From the NCBI RefSeq assembly GCF_003287735.1, contig NZ_NSCM01000012.1, positions 1 through 64,000 of the forward strand: a stretch of DNA of 64,000 nt, written 5' to 3'. The notes under the pieces were generated by a model that was not told the DNA's origin, searched no databases, and saw only the letters and a program-made list of their open reading frames with translations. Within the stretch, counting starts at the first letter, position 1; the number at the start of each line of letters is the position of its first letter. This DNA comes from Photorhabdus bodei. GTDB lineage: Bacteria > Pseudomonadota > Gammaproteobacteria > Enterobacterales > Enterobacteriaceae. The position numbers and the translations under genes were made by a program. Below are positions 1 to 8,056 of the stretch, one piece after another.

Positions 1-586
1 TTCCTGTTGTTTTGACTGTTTTTTTCTCGCCTTTTCGCATCCAGCCATAACCGAGTTTAGTGCCTTGAGTCGGGTGAACCGCGTCAAGAAAGAGGATGGG
101 TTCGTCTTTCGCTGTGACTTTAAGATTCTCATAATATTCAATAAATTGTCGCTGTTTTTCTGCGTCGAATTTATGAGGGACGCCACAAGGTTTTTTATAA
201 GAAAAACCCTGACGGTGTAGCCATTTATTCATGCCGGGAATGCTAAAGGTAATATTCCAGAGCTGAGCAACATAGGCCACGATTTCATGGGTGTGATGGA
301 AAAGATGTTGAGATAAGTGATTGATTAAAAAATCAGTTTGTTCTCGGGAAAGCAAACTATCAGACCCTCCATTGTCAGATTTAAGTTTCCCCTGATTGAG
401 GTAATCACCGATATGGCGGTCAACGGTGGTCTGATGGAGTCGCAATGCCTGGGCTATCATGACAGAACTCCACCCTTCAGAAGCCAGAAGGATAGCTTTT
501 ATTCTGTCTCGTACTTGACCATCACGAGTGGTGTCGTGAAGACGTTCAAGTTTGATTTTTTGTTCTGATGTAATAAATATTTTCAT
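1..586 (-). mobile_element. IS630-family transposase, 3' part beyond window
   Basis: The minus strand is open from an ATG at 586 to the left edge (195 codons and still open), so this is the N-terminal part of a transposase. Residues 1-62 look like the helix-turn-helix DNA-binding region of IS630-type transposases (QVRDRIKAILLASEGWS, then QTTVDRHI). About residue 165-171 the motif LFLDAVH matches the first catalytic Asp block of the DDE domain; the remaining catalytic residues would lie outside. The element end appears to be at 644, at a TA dinucleotide, which is the IS630 target. It has cut the PAS4-LuxR gene next to it. Whether the transposase is intact cannot be judged from this window. Confidence 0.8.
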
Positions 587-621
587 AGCGAGGATAATGA
601 TCTCCATTTCGGATAAAATCA

Positions 622-646
622 AGCATCTTCAATGATTACGGGTATA
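622..646 (-). repeat. Terminal inverted repeat of the IS630 element with TA target
   Basis: Read on the minus strand the boundary is TA, then TACCCGTAATCATTG, then AAGATGC. The interrupted gene's homology (6400-7074 paralogue) stops here, so this is the junction of insertion. The first 22 bases resemble the ends of the ERIC elements in this window (TACCC, ten bases, AAG[AT]TGC). Confidence 0.6.
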
Positions 647-850
647 TTCGGCAATAGGCGAGGGTAATTCACCCATAGATAGCCCTATAATATTGAAATC
701 TTCAGGAAGGTTGAGCAGTTGATAAAAAGCAGGGTTAGCATAAATAAATCTTGACTCGCGATCTCTGGCACCCCAAGGTTCATCGCTTTTATCCCACATC
801 AGCGTTAATTGTGGCGTAATATGATTGGGTTTGTTTCTTATATTTGACAT
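629..850 (-). pseudogene. PAS4-LuxR regulator, N-terminal fragment cut by IS630
   Basis: The 73-residue product (start ATG at 850, preceded by AAGGAG) parallels the first ~60 residues of the intact regulator at 6400-7074: TPQLTxMWDKS, RFIYAN, then LPEDF/LPEHF and ELPSP/ELPTP. It stops a few codons after entering the IS630 end. The rest of the PAS4 sensor domain and the whole LuxR DNA-binding domain are missing, so it cannot act as a transcription factor. The C-terminal half may survive on the other side of the insertion, beyond the left edge. PAS4-LuxR solos form large families in Photorhabdus and are thought to sense host-derived signals. Confidence 0.8.
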
Positions 851-1200
851 AGTAACTCCTTAATTATTATTAAGTCATTATCTGAATGAAGTGTTTTCTG
901 ATTATACATAAAATAACTTAAGCATATAATATAGTACAGTATAACGATCATCCAGCCAAAGATTGGCTGTTTATTAATTTTATTCTGGTATTATCAATAC
1001 CAAATAATATAAGAAAAAATATTATTTTTTATTGAAAGTGATTTATTTCACCCGTTGAAATTGTACTCACATAACATCGCAATCTGTTAAGATAGATTGT
1101 CTTATAAAGATATGAGATATTATGTTGCTATATGTTACATAAAAATTTTTAAATTTGTTATCAAATCGGATCTTAGCGTGATCATTTAACGGTTTTTCTT
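851..1200. other. AT-rich intergenic region
   Basis: It carries the promoter side of the broken PAS4-LuxR gene (AAGGAG just upstream of its ATG). No further coding sequence, repeat or clear regulatory palindrome was recognised. Confidence 0.5.
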
Positions 1201-1782
1201 CTATACATGAATTGAATAAGGCTGCTCATAAAATGCCACGATTTTTCCTAAAATTTTGGCTGTATTGATTGCTATTGATTTTTTATTTGTATGATGTAAC
1301 CAATTGAGGCTATTTATATTATCAAATCGAGATGAGATGAATAACTCTTTATTATCTTCAATAAGAAAAAAACCGTTTCCTTTTCCATGCTTGTTAACAA
1401 CCATAGTTGCACCCTCCTCGAATAAGTCATTATGAGACATTGATATTGCAAATAGATCATCACCCTTATTTGTACGTAAATACGGAATGCGGGCCATTTT
1501 TATATAACTTTTTTTACTATATTCATCAACTGACGTGTAAAGTGGAATATCGACATAATGTGTCTCAGTACCTACGACAGGCAGCCCATCTCCACTTTTA
1601 AGCCACGTAACATTGACATTGAGACATTCACTGATTGCGTCTATGTACTTGGTATTGTTGATTTGCCCCGAAAGAAGTTTCGAAATATAACCCCCTTGCA
1701 CGCCGATTTTATCGGCTAACTTTATGGGTGTCATTCCTCGTAACTGAAGAGCTTCCTTAAGACATTCGTTAAAGTATTTCAT
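1201..1782 (-). CDS. Phage-type repressor, XRE helix-turn-helix plus S24-like domain
   Basis: This 193-residue protein has an N-terminal XRE/Cro-CI helix-turn-helix (about 7-60: LQLRGMTPIKLADKIG, GGYISKLLSG). Its C-terminal half (about 78-190) has the shape of LexA/CI S24 domains, including FAISMSHNDLFEEG at 111-123 around the expected Ser. The usual catalytic Lys position appears as LFISSRF with no Lys, so self-cleavage may be lost. I use the ATG at 1782, preceded by GGAAG, rather than the in-frame ATG 14 codons earlier. It is transcribed away from the Ner-like gene at 2045, the layout of a phage early-control region. It probably represses its own and the divergent promoter. Confidence 0.7.
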   Translation of the reverse strand: MKYFNECLKEALQLRGMTPIKLADKIGVQGGYISKLLSGQINNTKYIDAISECLNVNVTWLKSGDGLPVVGTETHYVDIPLYTSVDEYSKKSYIKMARIPYLRTNKGDDLFAISMSHNDLFEEGATMVVNKHGKGNGFFLIEDNKELFISSRFDNINSLNWLHHTNKKSIAINTAKILGKIVAFYEQPYSIHV

Positions 1783-2044
1783 CCGCTTCCAGCATTCCCA
1801 AAAATAACTAAACTTTCTGAACAATTAGAGTTCATTTATAAACTTTTTTGTCGTTAGACATAACATTTTCCTATTCGGAGAATATTTGGCTGTACTTGGC
1901 AGGGTTTAATGTCTTAGTACAGCTATTTTTAGCATTCCGCGCCAGTGCGGACTCAGGGAAAAAGCTGTAACAACATAAAAATATTAATATGCGAGAGTAT
2001 GAATATAGCACCTTGAATAACCAAACTGAGGAGAAAAGAAAGGA

Positions 2045-2257
2045 ATGATTGTAAAAGACGACTGGCACCCAGCGGATATTATTGCGGGACTAAAAAAACG
2101 AGGAACAACGTTATCTGCTGTTTCAAGAGAAGCAGGGCTTGCATCATCCACTTTATCAAATGCTTTGCATCGTCCGTGGCCTAAAGGTGAACAGCTCATT
2201 GCTACTGCTTTGAATCGCGAGCCTTTCGAAATATGGCCAAGCAGATATTCTAAATGA
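2045..2257 (+). CDS. Ner/Nlp-like winged-helix DNA-binding protein
   Basis: A 70-residue protein of the Ner family (phage Mu Ner, enterobacterial SfsB/Nlp). Family features are the opening DWHPADIIAGLKKRG, the helix-turn-helix TLSAVSREAGLASSTLSNAL, and the block RPWPKGEQLIATAL followed by the short end PFEIWPSRY. An AGGAGAAAAGAAAGGA stretch precedes the ATG. In Mu-like phages Ner faces the c repressor divergently and shuts down early transcription. Here it faces the CI-like gene across 1783-2044, which suggests a remnant of a prophage control region. No other phage gene is visible nearby. Confidence 0.75.
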   Translation: MIVKDDWHPADIIAGLKKRGTTLSAVSREAGLASSTLSNALHRPWPKGEQLIATALNREPFEIWPSRYSK

Positions 2258-2352
2258 ATTAAAATAAACTTCTCGAAAAAAGTTAATGAGAAGAGATTAA
2301 ATACCTAAAACTTTTCTTGTGGAAAGCCTCAGGTATGATCATCGAATTAAAA

Positions 2353-2371
2353 CAGGGCTATTAACGCCCTG
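2353..2371. terminator. Bidirectional hairpin terminator
   Basis: CAGGGC-tattaac-GCCCTG, followed on + by CTTTGTTATT and on - by TTTTAATT. It lies between the convergent ner-like gene (ends 2257) and malY-like gene (ends 2422). Confidence 0.65.
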
Positions 2372-2421
2372 CTTTGTTATTGTGCTAATATTTCTACTAA
2401 TTTCGTGGATACCTTCTTATT

Positions 2422-3597
2422 TTATAACGTCAATTGAATTAAACCGTCGATTGCCTTTTCAAGATAGGCACGAGGACAACCCAAGTTTATCCTGATAAAC
2501 CCTTTCCCCTGATTGCCAAAACTCAATCCCATTGAAACAACTATTTTGGCTTTTTGTAGTAAGGCCCGTTGTAAAGTGTCATCATCCAGACCTAAATTGC
2601 GACAATCCAGCCAAGCCAGATATGTACCTTCCGCTTTTGTCATTCGGCACCAAGGAACCGCAGACAAAGCCTGCTCGAACCAGCAACGATTTTCAGCCAG
2701 GTAATATTGTAGCTCATCAAGCCAAGCATCCCCATACTGGTATGCTGCTGTTGCCGCAGCCATAGATAGCGCGTTGAAGACATCCAGCCCATGCGCATTC
2801 AACCGATCGATAAAGGCACGTCGAAGTTCGGGATCTGGAATGAGAAAGTTTGATATACGGAGTGATGAAAGCCCAAATGCCTTACTTGTCGAGGTAGCGG
2901 CAATGACGTTACCATGCCATTCACTCCCCAGATGCAGTATTGAGGTGAATTTCCCCCAAGGCAAAATTAAATCAGCCCAAATTTCATCGGAAATTACGGT
3001 CGTACCGTACCTTTTACAAAGCATTAATAACTGGAGCAATTCATCACTATTCCAACATCGGCCCGTAGGGTTGTGCGGATTACATAACAATAGCAGAGGC
3101 GGTCTGTGTCGCTCCAACATCTGTTCCAGATGATTATAATCAATTTTATAACCTTCCAGACTTTCAAGAAGCGGGTTTTCAATCACCATCCTGCCATTCA
3201 TAGTAATAATTTTGGCGAATGAAGCATAATAGGGCCCTTGCACAACGACACCTTCCCCCGGTTTACTGAGCATCTGTATCAGTAAAGCCAATCCGGGTAT
3301 GACGCCTTCTATCGACGTAAACCAGTCGCGGTACAAGGTCAGTTTATGGCGCCTTGAAAACCAGTCTATTGCCGCCTGGTAATAGCAATCGTCGCGTTCG
3401 CTATAACCAAAAATACCGTGGTCAATTCGGGAATAGAGTGTTTGTAAGACCTCTTCCGGGCATTGAAAATCGAAATCAGACACCCACATTGGCAGCAGGT
3501 CAGTCTTATTTAAGTGCAAGTGACGATTTAAAAAATCCCACTTAACAGAGCTTGTATTGTGGCGATCGATTATTCGGTTAAAATCAGGCAACTTCAC
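2422..3597 (-). CDS. MalY/PatB-type PLP C-S lyase/aminotransferase
   Basis: A 391-residue fold-type I PLP enzyme of the MalY/PatB group (cystathionine beta-lyase-like C-S lyases). Visible signs are DLLPMWVSDFDF near residue 34, NPHNPTG at 173-179, SDEIWADL at 203-210 with the PLP-ring Asp, and TSTSKAFGL with the Schiff-base Lys239. The start is GTG at 3597, behind GGAAATCC and overlapping the nhaC stop by 14 nt, so the two genes are translationally coupled. Family members cleave cystathionine or cysteine conjugates to pyruvate, ammonia and a thiol; the substrate here is unknown. Pairing with an NhaC-type carrier under a GalR-like regulator suggests uptake and breakdown of an amino acid-like compound. 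Confidence 0.8.
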   Translation of the reverse strand: MKLPDFNRIIDRHNTSSVKWDFLNRHLHLNKTDLLPMWVSDFDFQCPEEVLQTLYSRIDHGIFGYSERDDCYYQAAIDWFSRRHKLTLYRDWFTSIEGVIPGLALLIQMLSKPGEGVVVQGPYYASFAKIITMNGRMVIENPLLESLEGYKIDYNHLEQMLERHRPPLLLLCNPHNPTGRCWNSDELLQLLMLCKRYGTTVISDEIWADLILPWGKFTSILHLGSEWHGNVIAATSTSKAFGLSSLRISNFLIPDPELRRAFIDRLNAHGLDVFNALSMAAATAAYQYGDAWLDELQYYLAENRCWFEQALSAVPWCRMTKAEGTYLAWLDCRNLGLDDDTLQRALLQKAKIVVSMGLSFGNQGKGFIRINLGCPRAYLEKAIDGLIQLTL

Positions 3598-5038
3598 TTT
3601 GGATTTCCTTGTTATTCAGGGAGTTTTCCGGCGTGATTTTTGCAATACCGAAACCAGTAAAGCCATAAATGAGAGCCAAGAAGACGGCAGCATAGCACTG
3701 GATAGCCCAAGGCAGTAGCTCAAGCGTACTGACACCCAATGTAGTCGCCATGTAAATACCAGCAGCAGTCCAGGGGATCAACGGCTCTATGACAGTACAG
3801 CCATCTTCTATTGTTCGTGACAGATTTTTATTATCCAGTCCCATGCGACGATAAGCCCCTTTGAACAGTTCCGCCGGGATAAGGAGAGCCAGCTTTCCGT
3901 TACAGGTTGCACCTGTTACCAGAATAGTTGTTGCCAAGGTTGCAGCGATAAGTTGCCCGGTTGTGTGAACAACTTGTAGAAGCCGGTTAATGATGATGGT
4001 CAAGGCACCAGTGAGTGCTAAAGCACCGGCAAACGCGAATGCACAAAATGCAAGCAGGATAGTACTCATCATCGAGAACATACCACCACGATTGAGCAGA
4101 CGGGAGACATCGCTAACGACCCCGGTAATGTTGTGTCCCTGATCAGAAAACATCGAGAGATTGAAACCGTCTATCAACGCATTAAGGCCCTGTTTAAGGG
4201 TGAGCCCCTGTAGACCTATTCCAAGCACAATAGCTAATACACAGGCAGCAAGCATGACGGGTATCACCGGACGTTTTGTTATTGCGCCCCACAAAACCAG
4301 TATCGGTGGCAAAATCAGCAATAAATTGAAGTGATACAGGCTTTCAAGAGATTGCACGATTTCTGTGACTTTTTCAGGTGTTGCCACATTACCCGTTAAG
4401 CTTGTATGACCAGCAATAAAATAAACAATAGCGGCCAAAATAAAGCTGGGAATAGTGGTATACATCAAATGTTGAACATGACTGTAAAGATCAGTATCGG
4501 CAACAATGGCAGCGAAGTTAGTTGAGTCAGACAACGGTGAAATTTTATCACCGAAATATGCGCCTGAAACAACCGCTCCGGCGGCCGCGGCCAAAGACAC
4601 ATCAAGGCCAGCGGCGACTCCCATGAGAGCAACCCCCGCTGTTCCGGCTGATCCCCATGACGTACCAGTACAAACCGAGATAACGCTCGTGATAAAGAAA
4701 GCAGCAATCAGTATGTATTGAGGGCTAATCAGTTTTAACCCCCAATACATCATGTAAGGTATGGTTCCGCTGAACATCCAGGTCCCAATTAACCCGCCGA
4801 CACAAATCAGTATCATCATCACCGGCATCGCCTTGGCTAGCTTCGCCACAATCGCATCGATGATGTCATTCCAACGATAACCTTGCCAATATGCCAAGGC
4901 TGCTGCTATTCCTGCTGATATGAGCAATAAGGATTCGATGCGTAAATTCAGTTGACCATACCCAATAACCAACAATAAGAGCATTGCTGCGATTGGCAAC
5001 ATAGCGAGTCCCAGATTAAGCTTTTTCTTGTCATCCAT
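3584..5038 (-). CDS. NhaC-family Na+/H+ antiporter-like carrier
   Basis: A 484-residue inner-membrane protein with about 11-12 hydrophobic segments and NhaC-family motifs: GTSWGSAGTAGVAL and GAYFGDKISPLSDSTNFAA in the middle, and TIEDGCTVIEPLIPWTAAGIYMA near the end. NhaC proteins exchange Na+ for H+; related carriers such as malate/lactate antiporters move organic acids with cations, so the true substrate may be organic. It is the first gene of the operon with the downstream C-S lyase (14-nt overlap). A GalR/LacI-type palindrome lies in its promoter (5127-5142). The Shine-Dalgarno is weak (GGGG ten bases before ATG). Confidence 0.8.
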   Translation of the reverse strand: MDDKKKLNLGLAMLPIAAMLLLLVIGYGQLNLRIESLLLISAGIAAALAYWQGYRWNDIIDAIVAKLAKAMPVMMILICVGGLIGTWMFSGTIPYMMYWGLKLISPQYILIAAFFITSVISVCTGTSWGSAGTAGVALMGVAAGLDVSLAAAAGAVVSGAYFGDKISPLSDSTNFAAIVADTDLYSHVQHLMYTTIPSFILAAIVYFIAGHTSLTGNVATPEKVTEIVQSLESLYHFNLLLILPPILVLWGAITKRPVIPVMLAACVLAIVLGIGLQGLTLKQGLNALIDGFNLSMFSDQGHNITGVVSDVSRLLNRGGMFSMMSTILLAFCAFAFAGALALTGALTIIINRLLQVVHTTGQLIAATLATTILVTGATCNGKLALLIPAELFKGAYRRMGLDNKNLSRTIEDGCTVIEPLIPWTAAGIYMATTLGVSTLELLPWAIQCYAAVFLALIYGFTGFGIAKITPENSLNNKEIQSEVA

Positions 5039-5126
5039 ATTAAAACCCCAAGTTTCAGATGGGTTGTTGAAACAGAATAGAATAATGAATTTATTTTGAA
5101 TGAGATGTGACAGAGATTACTTGTTC

Positions 5127-5142
5127 ATGTAATTGGTTTCAT
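5127..5142. promoter_or_regulatory. Likely GalR/LacI-type operator
   Basis: ATGTAATTGGTTTCAT is an imperfect 16-bp palindrome with the central pattern of GalR/LacI-family operators. It lies between the nhaC start and the stop of the GalR-like regulator gene, which is the expected operator position. A closely similar, more symmetric copy stands at 7426-7441. Confidence 0.55.
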
Positions 5143-5197
5143 GAGATATGAAATGTGATCTGTATATCGCTTTTACACTTATGTGCGACACTTTTTA

Positions 5198-6199
5198 CTA
5201 CTTGATTACAAAAACGGAATCTCTGATGACAAGTTCGGCTGAGAACATATTCACTTGTGGAGCTATTTCTTTTCCGGCGTTGAGTTGCAATGCCAGATTA
5301 GCCGCCCGCTGAGCCATTCGTTCTATTGGATTGTGTACGGTGGTTAAAGGGGGATAAAGATATCGGGCCGGGACAATATCATCAAACCCAACAATCGACA
5401 GTTGTTCCGGTAATTTGATTTTCCGTTGATGTAGGGATCGCATCATACCGGCAGCCATGACGTCATTAAATGTTACTACCGCGGTAAAACCAATGCCACT
5501 TTCCAAGAGCTTTTCTGCTGCCAGTTCCCCACCTTTTTCGTTGAATGGCACACTAATAACCCAATTGCCAGGTACTGTGATACCCGCATTAGCCATTGCA
5601 GCCTGATATCCTTCCAGGCGGAGCCTTCTATTATCAATCGGTAGATCTGCTGTTACACAAGCAATTTTTCGATGACCGTTTTGAAGAAGATAGTTGGTGG
5701 CAGCCTGAGAAGCACTGACATTATCTAACCAAATGCACCGGTTGGCGATAGCAGGGAAATATCGATTGATAATCACTAATCCTGGTGTATGCGCTGCATA
5801 ACGTAATACATCCACATCACTCATCCTACTGACATGCGCTACAATTGCTTCGCATCCCTGATTAATTAAAAAATCTAAGGCAGATTTTTCAAGTTCAGCT
5901 TGATATCCCCCACTACAAACCATCAGCTTTACTTCTTCTTGCCGGGCGACTTTTTCAACCCCACGAGCCAAAAGGGAAAAAAAAGGATCAGCCAAATTGC
6001 CGGTGAGTAAACCCAACATATGCCCGCACCTTTTCGCTAATGCAAGTGCGGCAGAATTACGATGGTAGTTGAACTCTCGCATAGCTTTCTCTACACGCTC
6101 ACGAGTACCCGGCTCGACGTAAGCGGTATTATTAATGACACGGCTTACAGTGGCCACGGATACTCCAGCCTGATGTGCTACGTCTTTCATAGTGGTCAT
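5198..6199 (-). CDS. GalR/LacI-family transcriptional regulator
   Basis: A 333-residue repressor. The N-terminal helix-turn-helix and hinge (MKDVAHQAGVSVATVSRVIN, residues 4-23) are followed by a periplasmic-binding-protein-like effector domain with LGLLTGNLADPFFSLL, VIINRYFP, FNDVMAAGMM and LSIVGFDDI. It reads closest to GalR/GalS. GAGGTGAGAGC precedes the ATG at 6199. It is located directly upstream of and in the same direction as nhaC-malY; the operator-like palindrome at 5127-5142 in the gap supports local control. The inducer cannot be read from sequence. Confidence 0.85.
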   Translation of the reverse strand: MTTMKDVAHQAGVSVATVSRVINNTAYVEPGTRERVEKAMREFNYHRNSAALALAKRCGHMLGLLTGNLADPFFSLLARGVEKVARQEEVKLMVCSGGYQAELEKSALDFLINQGCEAIVAHVSRMSDVDVLRYAAHTPGLVIINRYFPAIANRCIWLDNVSASQAATNYLLQNGHRKIACVTADLPIDNRRLRLEGYQAAMANAGITVPGNWVISVPFNEKGGELAAEKLLESGIGFTAVVTFNDVMAAGMMRSLHQRKIKLPEQLSIVGFDDIVPARYLYPPLTTVHNPIERMAQRAANLALQLNAGKEIAPQVNMFSAELVIRDSVFVIK

Positions 6200-6399
6200 G
6201 CTCTCACCTCAGAGATGTATGTAAAATAAATCATATCCCAGCTAATAAAAGCGGTTGGAAGTATGAATTGGATTCTCAATATACCGACGATAAAGATCTT
6301 AACAACCCAGTCTACGATATGGCTTTGAAAATAAGCTATGAAGCTGATTTACATCACAGATTATTAAGTGACAGAACATACGGAGCACAGGGATCATTC

Positions 6400-7074
6400 T
6401 TAATCCAGCAAAAAATGGTTCATAGATTTAAAGTATTTTGGTGGAATATATAAATCATAATTATTCTTTTCACAAAATAGTTTCAATTCAATAATTGAGC
6501 TGATTGATAATTTCTCATAGATACTTTGAAAATACCCTTCCAAGGTACGACCTGATATTTTTATTTCGTCAGCAATACATCGGTTACTAAGGCCGCGGCA
6601 GAACAAAAAGATTACTATCCATTCTTTTTCTGTCAATATATTATTAGGCGGTCTAAGCTTAACAGACGTAATTTTATCATTTTTAACATAATGATGTACT
6701 GAAAAATGATTTATTTCTTTAACATGACAAATTATTCCAATACATTGATTATTTTCATCCATTAACGGGTATTTTTCACAAAAATAGGGCTTAAGTTGTT
6801 GACTATTGCTTTGAAGATGAGCCCCAATCGATGATATTCGTTGCATAGTCTGTAAAACCTTACGGTCATGTTCTTCAAAAAGGTGAACAAGACAATTAAA
6901 CGGTGTAGGTAATTCTTTAGCAGTATATCCCATAACATCAAAGTGTTCAGGTAATTTACTTAATTTAATAAACTCTTTATTTGCATATATAAAACGAAGA
7001 TTCTTATCTTTTACAAACCATGATTCATGACTTTTATCCCACATATTTGTTAACTGAGGGGTGATTTGACTCAT
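6400..7074 (-). CDS. LuxR-type regulator with PAS4 sensor domain
   Basis: A 224-residue LuxR solo. Residues about 5-125 form a PAS_4 sensor (WDKSHESWFVKDKNLRFIYANKEF and LPEHFDVMG). Residues about 148-195 are a LuxR/GerE helix-turn-helix (LTEKEWIVIFLFCRGLSNRC, then DEIKISGRTLEGYFQSIYEKL). No LuxI-type synthase is in the window. GAAGGTCATAT precedes the ATG. Photorhabdus has many such paralogues, proposed to respond to insect host signals rather than acyl-homoserine lactones. The truncated paralogue at 629-850 shows at least two copies flanked the malY-nhaC operon. Confidence 0.85.
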   Translation of the reverse strand: MSQITPQLTNMWDKSHESWFVKDKNLRFIYANKEFIKLSKLPEHFDVMGYTAKELPTPFNCLVHLFEEHDRKVLQTMQRISSIGAHLQSNSQQLKPYFCEKYPLMDENNQCIGIICHVKEINHFSVHHYVKNDKITSVKLRPPNNILTEKEWIVIFLFCRGLSNRCIADEIKISGRTLEGYFQSIYEKLSISSIIELKLFCEKNNYDLYIPPKYFKSMNHFLLD

Positions 7075-7100
7075 ATATGACCTTCAATAATCATTGAATA

Positions 7101-7227
7101 TATACCCGTCATCTTTCAAGCTGCCTCTTTGTTGGCTGCACTCACTCACCCCGGTCACATAGTTATCTATGCTCCCGGGGATTCGTTCCCTTGCCGTCGC
7201 GATGCAACTTGAAATCCATAGGGTATA
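7101..7227 (+). repeat. ERIC element
   Basis: A 127-bp element bounded by TATACCC and GGGTATA, with the ERIC core TCACCCCGGTCACATAG and CTCCCGGGGATTCG. Its outer arms (CTTTCAAGCTGCCTC and GATGCAACTTGAAATCC) are complementary, so the RNA would fold as one long hairpin. The length and outer TA match the canonical enterobacterial ERIC. Confidence 0.9.
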
Positions 7228-7329
7228 AATAGAAAAATATTTTAACAATCAGCAAAAATAGCTATTCGCTCTATAGGGATATAGTATTGCTATGATCTCA
7301 ACAGTATGAGTGGTCCCAGATTAATATTA

Positions 7330-7475
7330 TTCTTAATCATACAGTTTAAACTCCCGTTTCAAATTGTTTGTTACAATAGAGTAACGAATTCATTTTTGAT
7401 GGAATGTGAGATAAGTTTGATGTTCATGTAACCGGTTTCATGAAGTTTGAAAATGTGATTTATATATCAATTTTT
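7330..7475 (-). pseudogene. Relic copy of the nhaC promoter/operator region
   Basis: This stretch aligns by eye with 5036-5175. Shared landmarks in order are TTTAAA(C)CCC, TTTCA(A/G)AT, GTT(G/T)TTACAATAG-like, AATGTGAGATAAG versus GATGTGACAGAG, TGTTCATGTAA, GGTTTCATGA and AAATGTGATxTxTATATC. The match runs to where an ATG would be, but no nhaC-like reading frame follows to the left. It looks like the leftover upstream region of a second operon copy whose genes were deleted. Confidence 0.5.
7426..7441. promoter_or_regulatory. Second GalR/LacI-type operator-like palindrome
   Basis: ATGTAACCGGTTTCAT, with CCGG at the centre and near-perfect symmetry, matches 14 of 16 bases of the site at 5127-5142. 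It is not next to a recognisable target gene. Confidence 0.5.
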
Positions 7476-7544
7476 TATCTTGCTTATAACCAAGCATCCG
7501 CAATAACCACTAACTTTTTTTGGAATATTTCAATGGATGTTCTT

Positions 7545-7720
7545 AATATCCCATAAGAGGCTATATGAACATAATCACATCCTAAGAGATCTTCCTTCAG
7601 CCAGTGTCGCTATGTCTCCACCACGTTAAACCCCCTGTGGATCTCGTGACGGAGTTCTTCAGAATCTGTCAGACTATCCTCCATTTTTCGTATGAAATGA
7701 GCCAGTGAAATCCGTCCCCA
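7545..7720 (-). pseudogene. Possible degenerate transposase fragment
   Basis: On the minus strand one frame gives LAHFIRKMEDSLTDSEELRH then EIHRGFNVVET, a stop, and RHWLKEDLLGCDYVHIASYG. The RHEIHRGFNVVE stretch recalls the region of Tn3-family transposases reading like 'RRxIHxGLNKVE'. There is no start, it contains an in-frame stop and both ends are missing. I regard it as a decayed mobile-element fragment with low certainty on family. Confidence 0.3.
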
Positions 7721-7875
7721 CCAAAGAGGAGAATGAACAATAGCGTAGTCGTACTATTGTGAGTAAATGAGGGGATAATTGGATGAACGAAAATAATTAG
7801 GCATCAAGCTTAAGCTATAAAAATTATGACAAACTATAATGGTAAAATTATTATCTCTATATCACCCTCTATTAT

Positions 7876-8052
7876 GAAACTGTAATTTAAGTTGTGCAAT
7901 TATCTAGTATTTATATATTCCTTCCAACAACGCAGGCAGGCAGGTAAATTATGAGCGAAAAGAAACTTAAAACACTCACAGCCGAACTGGCTAAGCATCT
8001 GAATGACCATTTTTAATCGTGGCGGCAATTATACAGAACTACACACAGACTC
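7876..8052 (+). mobile_element. Internally deleted IS256-family element (MITE-like, ~177 bp)
   Basis: The left end GAAACTGT....AAGTTGTGCAATTATC and the right end GGCAATTATACAGAACTACACACAGACTC are imperfect inverted repeats of the IS256-family type. Between them only a 21-codon frame remains (7951-8016). It joins the usual N-terminal start of these transposases (MSEKKLKTLTAELAK) to the last residues (DHF, stop). The internal transposase body is gone. An ERIC begins a few bases to the right. Confidence 0.55.
7951..8016 (+). pseudogene. 21-codon remnant of an IS256-type transposase
   Basis: ATG at 7951 behind CAGGTAAATT starts MSEKKLKTLTAELAKHLNDH, then F and TAA. The first 15 residues resemble the start of IS256-family transposases; the final HLNDHF resembles their C-terminal end, so the join is an in-frame internal deletion. 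It cannot encode a catalytic protein. Confidence 0.5.
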
Positions 8053-8056
8053 TATA

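Noticed and set aside
6193..6453. Plus-strand open stretch reading LDSQYTDDKDLNNPVYDMAL and similar
   Set aside because: The stretch looks protein-like but has no ATG with a ribosome site, and it runs into the PAS4-LuxR gene on the opposite strand; it may be a decayed fragment but cannot be assigned.
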